Source: Chryseobacterium cucumeris
Lineage (GTDB): Bacteria > Bacteroidota > Bacteroidia > Flavobacteriales > Weeksellaceae
Direction: 5' to 3'
DNA: 64,000 bases
Assembly: GCF_001593385.1 (NCBI RefSeq)
Contig: NZ_LUVZ01000023.1
Span: 248,001-312,000 of the forward strand
Shown here: positions 16,949-25,082 of the stretch, one piece after another
How positions within the stretch are numbered: the stretch's first letter is position 1
How the letters are laid out: every line of letters starts with the position of its first letter
Position numbers and translations under genes: made by a program
Notes under the pieces: generated by a model
Seen by the model: only the letters and a program-made list of their open reading frames with translations
Told to the model about the DNA's origin: nothing
The model's database searches: none

Positions 16949-17437
16949 ATGGCAGAAAAACATATTGTAGTACAGGGCGCCCTATGCAAATGCCAGTTCG
17001 GGCAGGTTCCGGACAAGCTGAAAGTACTTACACATCAAAAAGAATATGCCAATGATAAAAGCGCTTCCAAAAAACTGATCGTCACCACGAAAGAAATTGG
17101 AGCCGCCACATTTGAAAAAAATACATTCGGAAACTGTACCAAAATGGGAGTGCCGCCGCCGCCGTGCAAAATTATGGTTACAGAATGGCAGAAATTTTAT
17201 GATAAAGTACAACTCAGCAATGGCGGATATATTATTGTGGAAGACAGCAAAGCCGTATGTGCTGTTGCAGGAACGCCTTGCATCGAGATTATAGACCACG
17301 GGCAAAGAGCGGAAGCCAGCCAGCAGAACTTTAAAAATGCCGATAAAGATGTTCAGCAGCAGATCAATCCGTTGGTAGATTCTGAAGAAATGTATAACGA
17401 ACAGCCTTCAGGAGGAGGGCAGGATGGTGCAATCTAA
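16949..17437 (+). CDS. DUF4280 PAAR-like protein
   Basis: A 162-aa PAAR-like protein of the DUF4280 family, which caps the VgrG/needle tip and links effectors. Typical features: 'VVQGALCKCQFG' at the N-terminus, 'TFGNCTKMGVPPPPCKIMV' in the middle and 'AVAGTPCIEIIDHGQRAE' near the end. Conserved cysteines probably bind the tip metal. The C-terminal 35 residues are disordered and Gly/Gln-rich. The next gene, a large candidate effector, starts 11 bp downstream, so this tip most likely serves that protein. Confidence 0.88.
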   Translation: MAEKHIVVQGALCKCQFGQVPDKLKVLTHQKEYANDKSASKKLIVTTKEIGAATFEKNTFGNCTKMGVPPPPCKIMVTEWQKFYDKVQLSNGGYIIVEDSKAVCAVAGTPCIEIIDHGQRAEASQQNFKNADKDVQQQINPLVDSEEMYNEQPSGGGQDGAI

Positions 17438-17448
17438 ATGATAAGAAA

Positions 17449-20241
17449 ATGGCAAAAGGCGTAAAAAAAATAAAAGTTGTAAGCGGATTGTATTACCCAA
17501 AAATGTCTGTATTAGGGCAAAGAATTACCATAAAACCGGATCAGTGGGTGCAGTTCGGTGTGGACGAATGGCTGCCGGGCACTACAGATGCAGACAAAAA
17601 GAAACCGCTGACCTGGATGAGACAGAACAGCAGCAAAAAAATTATCATCAATCAGATCACCTCTGCTACCGGATATAAATTTTTAATTGGTAAGCAGTAC
17701 TGCGGAAGCTATCAGTTTTATATTGAAGCCAGTCTTTCAGGAGTAAGAGATCCCAAAAATGATACAGGAATATATGTAAAAGGCTGGTGTGAACCTAAAA
17801 TTGTAAGCAGCAAATGGTCTACGCAGAAAAACAGCAAAAGCATCAAAAACAATAAAAAAGTTGATTACATTTCCTATGGACATATTGTTCACCTGAACCT
17901 CGTGACAGAAGGGCTTAATGGAAATACAGTCAGTATCGAACTCTGGAATCAGCAGACAGCCAAGGCAGATAAACTGGTACATACCTACAACAATGTACAG
18001 GTAATAGATGGTGAAGTCAATCTGAAAATAGAAAACACCTTTGCCTGGATGGCCTTTGTAGACAATATCCAGAATGTAGAGGAATTCTATGTTAAAGTGA
18101 AAGATGTTGCTTCCAAACAATATATCAAAGATAAATTGGGTGATGATCTTCATGCCATCTATCTGAATGTTAAAAATAAAGTAGCCACTACCAATACCAA
18201 CGGTGCTCAGAACCAGACACCAACCAAAGTATATAAGCCGGATGTAAACTCTGTCAGACTTGAGCCCTGCAAATTTGAAGTGATCAAGATTACTGAAAAT
18301 GAAACTAAGGACGGAAAAGCCAGCAATACAACCGTTAAAGTTTTTGACAATGGGAATGGTGTTAAACTGATAAAATCTGCTGCATTACAGGAACATATTC
18401 AGAGAACAATCTATTATAAATTTGATTCCACAGTCATTGATAAAGATGGGGTTGCTATTCTTAATAATGTACTCAAATTCCTTTTGGAACATAAAGATGC
18501 TACCATGAATCTCAGCGGCTATGCCTGTGTGATAGGAAAAGAAAATTATAATAAAGGACTTTCCCAAAGAAGAGCAGACGTTGTCAAAAAATTCTTTGCC
18601 GATGGTGGATTAGATCCCAGAAGAATAATATCCGTAGGAAAAGGAGAAGTAGATCCTACCGATGATAAAATGGGAAGAGACAATATCAAATACAAAAATG
18701 AGAAAGACTACGAAAATAACCGCAGAGTAGATATCTCATTTGTTTTTAATGCTCATGATGCACAAACTATTCATTATGAAGTAACAGCACCAGATGTCTC
18801 TACAAAGAAAAACCTCATCATTGATGTCACAGGTTTTCAAACCAATGAGTGTTTCAGGGATAGTAAAGGAAAACATAAAAAACAGATTCAGATTGTAGAT
18901 GTAGGACAGGCAATCGATAAAGGAGATACGGTAAAAACATTTACCACACCTACCTTTACTTATGGAGTATATTCAGATTTATCTCAATTTAATGCTCTTC
19001 CTATACAATATATCTGGCCTGCAGGGACAAATCCGAATCAGTTTCATCTGCATGTTCATACCTGCAGATATTATAGCAATGAGAAAAGGACGACAGTATT
19101 GATAAAAGCCTATCCGGATATCAGCTGGACATTGAGTTTTACACTGAACCTTACCAATGATCTCAGCGTAAAGTGGATGAATATGGATCCCCATGAGCAT
19201 AAAGAACTGCAGAAAAGAGCAGGTAAAATGGGAGCAGAAAAAAGATGGAAGCAAAAGGATGCCTCACTTGCATTCAGTTTAAAGGCAAAATGGAACAATG
19301 ATAAGCAGGAAAAAGAATTAAAATATCAGTACGAAACCAAGTTTAAAAAAATATATGATACATTTGCTGCCATAGGAGCATTGTCAGATGGAGTTCTTAA
19401 TCAGGCCAAAGGAAAAGTACGCTCCATTTCTCCTAAAGGGATTCCAGTAAGCTTTGCTGTGAAACCTCCTAATATGGAATTGTCAGGTAACTGGCTTTTA
19501 AAGCATCCTAAAGATAATAATGCCATTATTGGTACAGATGTAGCTATAGGTTTGAAAGCAAATCCGCTGATTGGTCTGGAAATGACAGTTGATCTTCTGG
19601 GAGCCCTGGTATTTGGTATTTCCGGAGCGGTAAGCGGAGGAACAGCTGCGCCGGGAGTCACAAGGCTGTATCAGGAAATTCAGGGAAAACTGAAATCCGG
19701 AATAGATGTAGGGAATGATAATGCAGGCTTCAAGGCATCTGTTGATATCTTTATGGATCTTATTATTTCCAGTACGATAGAAGTGGAATCCGAATTTAAA
19801 TTTAATACGGCAGGAAAACTCAAAGATTCCGAATTTAAAGTCTCAAGTAAGAGTAAACTTAAATTGGAATTGAAAGTAGGAGTAAAAATTCAGGGAGAAG
19901 TTTCACTGGCTGTTATAAAAGCAGAAGCTTATTTTGAAGCATCAGCATCCGGAAGTGCTTCCATAACCTATGGACATGGTATCAACTATGATGAAAAAGG
20001 ACTTTATTACCGTCCTGTTCTCGGATTTGACGGCCTTGATGCCCAATATGTAGTTACAATAAGTGTAGGTCTTGCTATTAAAATTGCAAAAAATAAACAT
20101 AAAGTGGAGGAAAGCAGAAATGGAAAATATGAAATTGCCAAAGGGGATTTTAAAAATGTAATTCCTCCTTTTGATGTGATAAAAGAATTAGAGTCCTTAT
20201 TTGGAATGAGTGCAAATATTCCGTTGATTAAAAATGATTAA
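17449..20241 (+). CDS. 930-aa OmpA-domain protein without signal peptide, candidate T6SS effector
   Basis: No export signal is present (MAKGVKKIKVVSGLYYPKMS). Residues about 1-300 are beta-rich modules (Ig-like by appearance). Residues about 318-432 are a clear OmpA C-terminal peptidoglycan-binding domain: 'YYKFDSTVIDKDGVAILNNV', 'LSQRRADVVKKFF', 'VGKGEVDPTDD' and 'NRRVDISF'. After about 600 there is a lysine-rich amphipathic region, a hydrophobic stretch at about 706-731 (NPLIGLEMTVDLLGALVFGI) and a long Ser/Lys beta-repeat-like tail. OmpA domains normally sit in exported envelope proteins; one without a signal, behind a PAAR-like gene, is best explained as cargo that anchors to target peptidoglycan. 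The C-terminal activity is not recognised; membrane insertion is one possibility. A structural role in the secretion apparatus cannot be excluded. Confidence 0.75.
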   Translation: MAKGVKKIKVVSGLYYPKMSVLGQRITIKPDQWVQFGVDEWLPGTTDADKKKPLTWMRQNSSKKIIINQITSATGYKFLIGKQYCGSYQFYIEASLSGVRDPKNDTGIYVKGWCEPKIVSSKWSTQKNSKSIKNNKKVDYISYGHIVHLNLVTEGLNGNTVSIELWNQQTAKADKLVHTYNNVQVIDGEVNLKIENTFAWMAFVDNIQNVEEFYVKVKDVASKQYIKDKLGDDLHAIYLNVKNKVATTNTNGAQNQTPTKVYKPDVNSVRLEPCKFEVIKITENETKDGKASNTTVKVFDNGNGVKLIKSAALQEHIQRTIYYKFDSTVIDKDGVAILNNVLKFLLEHKDATMNLSGYACVIGKENYNKGLSQRRADVVKKFFADGGLDPRRIISVGKGEVDPTDDKMGRDNIKYKNEKDYENNRRVDISFVFNAHDAQTIHYEVTAPDVSTKKNLIIDVTGFQTNECFRDSKGKHKKQIQIVDVGQAIDKGDTVKTFTTPTFTYGVYSDLSQFNALPIQYIWPAGTNPNQFHLHVHTCRYYSNEKRTTVLIKAYPDISWTLSFTLNLTNDLSVKWMNMDPHEHKELQKRAGKMGAEKRWKQKDASLAFSLKAKWNNDKQEKELKYQYETKFKKIYDTFAAIGALSDGVLNQAKGKVRSISPKGIPVSFAVKPPNMELSGNWLLKHPKDNNAIIGTDVAIGLKANPLIGLEMTVDLLGALVFGISGAVSGGTAAPGVTRLYQEIQGKLKSGIDVGNDNAGFKASVDIFMDLIISSTIEVESEFKFNTAGKLKDSEFKVSSKSKLKLELKVGVKIQGEVSLAVIKAEAYFEASASGSASITYGHGINYDEKGLYYRPVLGFDGLDAQYVVTISVGLAIKIAKNKHKVEESRNGKYEIAKGDFKNVIPPFDVIKELESLFGMSANIPLIKND

Positions 20242-20251
20242 TATTCATACA

Positions 20252-20839
20252 ATGAAAAATCTTATCTTATTATTTAGCTTTTTGGCTATTGTGTCCTGCA
20301 ACGGACAAACCGATCTGGAATCTTTAAAATTTGATGAAAAAGTATCGGATAATATTACGAAGGGAGAAAAAGAAACAGAAGCCAATTACGGATTATTATC
20401 ATATAAACAGGCCGATGTTAAAAACTATAAGCTGGGAACTGTATCATTTTCTGAATATACCGTACCCAAAGGATATGATTATTCCAATAACAACCTTGCG
20501 CTTTTTGTAAACTCTTACCAGAATAATCAATACCTCGGATTTATACTGAACCTTGCTAAAGAAGACGAAGGGAAAAAGCTGATTGATTATCTGACTAAAA
20601 CCTATGGTAACCCGGAAAAAAGATCCACTGATAAAACAGGAGCTGCTTACTTCTGGGATGCATCAGCTAAAAATAAATGGATATTTTTAACCCAAACTCA
20701 GGAACTGACACAGGACAATACAAAATATACCAATACCAAACTGATTGTAGTAAAGAAAGGAACCAGAGTGGAGAATTCTTCAGATGCCGGCACTTTCTCC
20801 ATCTTAGACAGTTTTACCCTTGCTTATCCTAAAAAATAA
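20252..20839 (+). CDS. Lipoprotein, candidate immunity protein
   Basis: A 195-aa lipoprotein; the ATG at 20252 gives MKNLILLFSFLAIVSCNGQ with lipobox cysteine 16. An in-frame ATG at 20234 lies inside the previous gene and before the signal, so it is not used. The mature part holds 'YLTKTYGNPEKRS' and 'AAYFWDASAKNKWIF', features loosely shared with the lipoproteins at 23403 and 24163. It lies 10 bp after the large OmpA-domain gene. A lipid-anchored protein facing the periplasm directly after a candidate envelope-targeting effector suggests immunity (inference). No named family recognised. Confidence 0.65.
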   Translation: MKNLILLFSFLAIVSCNGQTDLESLKFDEKVSDNITKGEKETEANYGLLSYKQADVKNYKLGTVSFSEYTVPKGYDYSNNNLALFVNSYQNNQYLGFILNLAKEDEGKKLIDYLTKTYGNPEKRSTDKTGAAYFWDASAKNKWIFLTQTQELTQDNTKYTNTKLIVVKKGTRVENSSDAGTFSILDSFTLAYPKK

Positions 20840-20842
20840 AAA

Positions 20843-21613
20843 ATGAAACCTTATTACGAAATAGATTTTAGTGCGGTAATGTGTTCATTTCAGATCAAAA
20901 TTAATGATGTGGAATTAATTTCATTGAGTATTGAGGGACAGACCAGATCAGATTTTCCCATCAATCATCTTATTCTGGAAGGAGGTAAACAAACGATTGA
21001 AGTGAAAGGTCTTCCCATGGACGGGCATCAGGAGTTACACGAAGATTCTTACATAAGATACAGAGTGAATCTCTATGATATGGCTTCCGGAGAATATGCT
21101 TTTGTAAAACAGTTTGATGAATATTTTACCAAAAAGCCCGATAAAAACATACCTTTTATAGGACACGCAAGTACATTTGAAGCAGATGTACCTTATAAAT
21201 TGGAGGCATGGCAGAACGGAATGAACCTTAAAGACGCTAAGTTCGACGTTAAACAAAAACTAATCAGAAAGTATAACGAAATTATAAAGCTGATTAATGG
21301 CGGCAATTACAGTTCGTTCATAGCACAATATCAAAAAAGAGAAAATAATAACGCTGTAGCCATGTATCTTAGCAAAAGCCAGGCAGAAGGCAGGATGCAG
21401 AGTATCATTTCGGATATGCAGAATGGATACAAAGCGCAGAGCCTTCCGGATGATATTCAGGTAGAATATTCAGCATTTGGAAAGTTGGCCGCGTTAAAAT
21501 GTACAGATATGATGTCTGCATTACGCCTTGAAAATCCGGAAAGTGAGGAGGAATTAGTTCTGCCCATAACATTTTATATCCCAGAAGGGAAGGATGAGTT
21601 TGAGATTATATAG
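20843..21613 (+). CDS. Hypothetical protein of the T6SS island
   Basis: A 256-aa soluble protein without signal peptide. The N-terminal half is beta-rich (YYEIDFSAVMCSFQIKINDV ... IEVKGLPMDGHQ), like a small beta-sandwich; the middle is helical (YNEIIKLINGGNYSSFIAQY), resembling the DUF3828/NTF2-like style but not confidently so. It begins 3 bp after the lipoprotein stop, so it is in the same transcript. Possible chaperone/adaptor or second immunity factor. Function unknown. Confidence 0.6.
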   Translation: MKPYYEIDFSAVMCSFQIKINDVELISLSIEGQTRSDFPINHLILEGGKQTIEVKGLPMDGHQELHEDSYIRYRVNLYDMASGEYAFVKQFDEYFTKKPDKNIPFIGHASTFEADVPYKLEAWQNGMNLKDAKFDVKQKLIRKYNEIIKLINGGNYSSFIAQYQKRENNNAVAMYLSKSQAEGRMQSIISDMQNGYKAQSLPDDIQVEYSAFGKLAALKCTDMMSALRLENPESEEELVLPITFYIPEGKDEFEII

Positions 21614-21681
21614 CAATATTTAAAAGAAAGAAATACTGAAGCAAAATTCAGATATTTCCACCAGATTTTAGAACAAAATAG

Positions 21682-22464
21682 ATGGAAGTAAAAAAAGGAA
21701 AACCATACATTGCATATAGTATTTTAGGAATAATAGCTGCAGGCTTTATTTACTTTATTCTGTGGATTATTTTCAAAGATAGAATGCCGCTGCATGAATA
21801 TGCTTCTGAAATTTCCAATAACTATGACAGTTACGCAGAGAAAGCAATCGTTTTTTTTCCTTTACTTTTTTTTGTTTTCATCTTTATTGTTTTAATGAAG
21901 CCTACTGCTTCAAAACGTTTTTTACGCGTGCAATCCTCACTACCTACCTCTAAGATCAATTCTGTAGCAAAAGGACTGGCAGAGATTGAAGGAACTTTAA
22001 AGATGATGAATCCTTTATTTTCACCAGTAAATAATGAAGCCTGCATCGGATATTATTATACCATTGAAGATATTGACAGAGATTCAGACGGAAAAGAAAG
22101 TTACAGAACCATTCACAGGGAAACGAAATGCAATATCTTCCGGGTTAAAGATGACACAGGAATCATAGAAGTAGAACCGGAAGGAATAGAGCTGGTTTTA
22201 TTAGAAGAAACCAATGTAAGCAGCTACGGCGGTAAAAGGTACAAAGAAACTCTTTTAAAAGATGGTCAGAAGATGCTGCTGGTAGGCTATGCCGATTCTA
22301 AAAACGGAGTACCTTTCATCAGAAAAGACGATTATTATAAAATACTCGGTATTACTTCTTCCTCAGGAATCACAGTCTGGAACAAATACCAGCCCTTGCT
22401 GAGGTCATTTATGTTTACCTGTTCCATCATCCTTTTAATAATTATTTATATACTTACACAATAA
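21682..22464 (+). CDS. GIDE-domain-like membrane protein
   Basis: A 260-aa protein with membrane segments at about 10-32, 55-73 and 238-258. Between them is a soluble domain resembling GIDE/MULAN: 'KGLAEIEGTLKMMNPLFSPV' then 'NNEACIGYYYTIED', 'TKCNIFRVKDDTGIIEVEPE' and 'LKDGQKMLLVGYAD', the order of elements seen in GIDE domains (bacterial relatives of eukaryotic MULAN E3 ligases; the RING finger is absent). Its stop shares one base with the LemA start. GIDE and LemA genes are known neighbours and are thought to act together at the membrane. Assignment is by pattern, hence moderate confidence. Confidence 0.6.
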   Translation: MEVKKGKPYIAYSILGIIAAGFIYFILWIIFKDRMPLHEYASEISNNYDSYAEKAIVFFPLLFFVFIFIVLMKPTASKRFLRVQSSLPTSKINSVAKGLAEIEGTLKMMNPLFSPVNNEACIGYYYTIEDIDRDSDGKESYRTIHRETKCNIFRVKDDTGIIEVEPEGIELVLLEETNVSSYGGKRYKETLLKDGQKMLLVGYADSKNGVPFIRKDDYYKILGITSSSGITVWNKYQPLLRSFMFTCSIILLIIIYILTQ

Positions 22465-23024
22465 TGAATCAGACGGTCGCTATCATATTACTTATCCTGC
22501 TTGGGGTAGTTGTTATAAGTTTTCTGATCAATCTGTACAACAAATTGGTCATGCTCAAATTTAACGTTGACAAAGCATACGGCAATATTGATGTGGTGCT
22601 GAAACAACGTGCGGATGAAATTCCCAATTTGGTCACCGTTGCCAAACACTTTATGAACTACGAAGAAAAGCTGCTTACCCGCCTTACAGAGCTCAGAACT
22701 TTTTACAATAACAGTACTGATGCCAATAAGAGAACCGAGATTGCCAATGAAACCTCAAAAGCGCTTTCTTCATTCTTTGCGGTTTCAGAAAACTATCCGG
22801 AACTGAAATCTAATAATAATTTTCTTGAACTGCAGAAAAGAATTTCCGATCTGGAGAACAAAATAGCAGACAGAAGAGAATTTTTCAATGACAGTGTAAA
22901 CCTTTATAATATTGGAATTCATGAATTTCCCAATGTGATACTGGCAAAAATGTTAGGCTATAAAGACAAAACGTTACTGGAAATTACAAACGAAGAAAAA
23001 CAGTATGACGGGGTTCAGTTTTAA
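22464..23024 (+). CDS. lemA: LemA family protein
   Basis: A 186-aa LemA protein: one N-terminal membrane helix (about 5-23), then long helices with the family motifs 'NLYNKLVMLKFNVDKAYGNI', 'DVVLKQRADEIPNLV' and 'DSVNLYNIGIHEFPN'. LemA proteins are membrane-attached helical bundles of unknown biochemical role. The start overlaps the GIDE gene by one base, and the stop overlaps the next membrane protein by 20 bp, so the three genes form one translationally coupled unit. Confidence 0.92.
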   Translation: MNQTVAIILLILLGVVVISFLINLYNKLVMLKFNVDKAYGNIDVVLKQRADEIPNLVTVAKHFMNYEEKLLTRLTELRTFYNNSTDANKRTEIANETSKALSSFFAVSENYPELKSNNNFLELQKRISDLENKIADRREFFNDSVNLYNIGIHEFPNVILAKMLGYKDKTLLEITNEEKQYDGVQF

Positions 23025-23385
23025 TACTTTTTTCGGATTAGAAGGCAAAATAGTTGCTTACCCGGAAGCAACCATTTTCGGAGCGATGTTAGTACCCATT
23101 TTGCTGCTTATTCCGATAGCAGTGATAGGATGGATCTTTAGAAAACTGAAATTCAATATGTACATCATTCATGTATTGATGTATACTTTGCTTTTTACAT
23201 TTATAATAGGAACACTGACCATATTTATCCTTTTCTTTATTACCGATAAAAATGGAGTGAAACTGGCCTATTGCTGGCTTACGATACTTACGGGAATGTT
23301 TGTTTTCAGTTTAATCAATGCCAATACTATTACCAAAATGTTTAGTGATTGGTCTAAAATAATTAAGGAAAGACAAAATCAGTAA
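23005..23385 (+). CDS. Small integral membrane protein coupled to LemA
   Basis: A 126-aa protein with three hydrophobic helices (about 27-45, 52-73 and 86-105). It starts inside the end of lemA (20-bp overlap). No family recognised. As the third member of a GIDE - LemA - membrane protein cassette it is probably part of the same membrane complex (inference). Confidence 0.6.
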   Translation: MTGFSFNTFFGLEGKIVAYPEATIFGAMLVPILLLIPIAVIGWIFRKLKFNMYIIHVLMYTLLFTFIIGTLTIFILFFITDKNGVKLAYCWLTILTGMFVFSLINANTITKMFSDWSKIIKERQNQ

Positions 23386-23402
23386 TTTTAGAAAAATATA
23401 GC

Positions 23403-24056
23403 ATGATGAAAAAAGCAAGAGTGCTGGTATTGATTTTTGTAGTATTGATCAATATCTGTTGTGGAAATCAATCATTTGACCTGTCATCAGTTTCATTAGG
23501 GGAGGATGCAAAGAAGTATGATTTTGAAAACAAAGACTTATTTCTGAAAGATGGAGCAAAAGCTGATATCATTCAATATTATGCTGATGAAAACAAAGGA
23601 ATAACCTACGGAAATATACCATTAGATAATACCATGGGTACAAGGATTACAGTATACAAAGGAAAAGTAGGAGCTCTCGACACCAATGCTGCCGAAAAAT
23701 CTTCTCTGGAATTTGTAGAAAAAATAGTAAAAAAGAATGGAAATCCTACTGCTTCTATTACAGATAAAGCCACGGTAGATCCCAAACTGGTAAAACCTAT
23801 TTTTGAAAAGCTTAAAAAACTTTCTCCGGAAAAAGTGTCATGGAATCAAAATGAAAAAAATTCCTTTACATTTCCTACTTCTTTCTTCTGGGATGACGGG
23901 AAAAATTATTCCATATTAAGTATATCCATTGAAGATGATGGGAAAATAAGAAATAAGTACATTTCTGTGACAAAAGAAGCTTACCGTAATAACGCAGTTT
24001 TTGGGTTGAAATATCCAACACCTCCTGCGTCTCCATGGTATAAGTATATGAACTAA
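23403..24056 (+). CDS. Lipoprotein-like hypothetical protein
   Basis: A 217-aa protein; the start ATGATG at 23403/23406 gives a signal with Cys-Cys at the end (LIFVVLINICCGNQ), read as a lipobox. The mature part begins 'FDLSSVSLGEDAKKYDF' and contains 'VKKNGNPTASITD' and 'TSFFWDDGKNYS', the same order of features (FxL..V..G, GNP, FWD) as the lipoprotein at 20252. It lies 17 bp after the membrane protein. Candidate immunity or envelope protein; function unknown. Confidence 0.6.
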   Translation: MMKKARVLVLIFVVLINICCGNQSFDLSSVSLGEDAKKYDFENKDLFLKDGAKADIIQYYADENKGITYGNIPLDNTMGTRITVYKGKVGALDTNAAEKSSLEFVEKIVKKNGNPTASITDKATVDPKLVKPIFEKLKKLSPEKVSWNQNEKNSFTFPTSFFWDDGKNYSILSISIEDDGKIRNKYISVTKEAYRNNAVFGLKYPTPPASPWYKYMN

Positions 24057-24162
24057 ATATAGGGCTTAAAAATAGAAAGCAATAAATAAAAAAGCATCTC
24101 CGGATACTTCAATTACTTTTTTTCTGTTCTATTATTGATAACTGCATACTAACACTAACATT

Positions 24163-24882
24163 ATGAAAAGATTGAAATATATAGTAATACCAATAGTCTG
24201 TTTGGCAATTGCTTCATGCGGACATCAGAAAAATAAAGAGACTGAGTCTTTTGTTGAAACACAGGGAAGTACTCAGACAGAGCCCTTCAATCTTGCTAAA
24301 ATTGCTGTAGGACAAAATATCAATGAAATTTTAAAATCTGCCGGAGCAACGGCTAAGGATGCTGTACGTACCACTGACGTTACGCTGATCGGAAATGAAA
24401 AGCTGGCTTTTTCATCAAAAGAATTATTACATTTCAACGGGATAGATTTAGAAGGAAAAAATAATAAAAATACCAATAAAGTCCTTCTGCATTTTGGAAA
24501 AGTAGATCAGGAAATCGGCCCGCTTGCTAATGAAAAAGAAGATGAATTGGGAATGTATCAGCTTGATATCTATACAGAACACGAAAAAACAGCACTTCTG
24601 GATAATCTGAATAAAACACTTCAGAAACCTAGCTTTGATACCATCCGCGAAGGTTTTGAATCTGAAGTTAAAGACAATGAAATCATTCAGACTCATAATA
24701 AATTCAGACAGGAAGTTGCCATCTGGAGAAACAGGGATATGCTCTATTACTACTGTGAAACCAAAATAGATAATAAACCGGACGAATACCGTTGTAATCT
24801 CTTCGTATTCAAAAATAAAGAATGGAAAGACCTTCTGAAAGGGTCAGGATATCCGGACCTGGATAAAATCTCCCTGAACTAA
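24163..24882 (+). CDS. Lipoprotein-like hypothetical protein
   Basis: A 239-aa lipoprotein (MKRLKYIVIPIVCLAIASC, lipobox Cys19). After a short spacer the mature protein starts 'FNLAKIAVGQNINEILKSAG', similar in pattern to the start of the 23403 product, and ends in a two-strand region ('EVAIWRNRDMLYYYCETKI'). A 106-bp gap separates it from the upstream gene. Last gene of the T6SS-linked run; convergent with the T9SS nuclease and bounded by a bidirectional terminator. Function unknown; candidate immunity paralogue. Confidence 0.6.
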   Translation: MKRLKYIVIPIVCLAIASCGHQKNKETESFVETQGSTQTEPFNLAKIAVGQNINEILKSAGATAKDAVRTTDVTLIGNEKLAFSSKELLHFNGIDLEGKNNKNTNKVLLHFGKVDQEIGPLANEKEDELGMYQLDIYTEHEKTALLDNLNKTLQKPSFDTIREGFESEVKDNEIIQTHNKFRQEVAIWRNRDMLYYYCETKIDNKPDEYRCNLFVFKNKEWKDLLKGSGYPDLDKISLN

Positions 24883-25031
24883 AAGAATATAGCAAAGAAA
24901 TTAAACCATTTGCTTAGCCAGATCAGCTTGCTGATTCCTCTTTGTCCTCTAAAATAAAACATTAGAAAAATAAAATCTCTGCGTTACAAAGATCTGCTCA
25001 ATCAGTAAAATCTGCGAGAGTTTAAAAAAAT

Positions 25032-25060
25032 AAATGCCGGTCCAAAAAGAACCGGCATTT
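25032..25060. terminator. Bidirectional terminator
   Basis: Perfect 10-bp stem AAATGCCGGT / ACCGGCATTT with a 9-base loop, flanked by A on the left and T on the right, between the convergent lipoprotein and nuclease genes. The sequence before it (about 24972-25020) contains 'AATCTCTGCG...AAAATCTGCG', resembling the AATCTGTG-type dispersed repeat noted elsewhere in this window. Confidence 0.8.
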
Positions 25061-25082
25061 TTATATCAAATCAGTATTTGAA

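Noticed and set aside
10684..24882. Prophage or contractile-injection (PVC/eCIS) locus
   Set aside because: TssD, VgrG, DUF4280, Tle1-like and DUF2931 genes fit T6SS-iii; no capsid, terminase, sheath or tape-measure gene is present.
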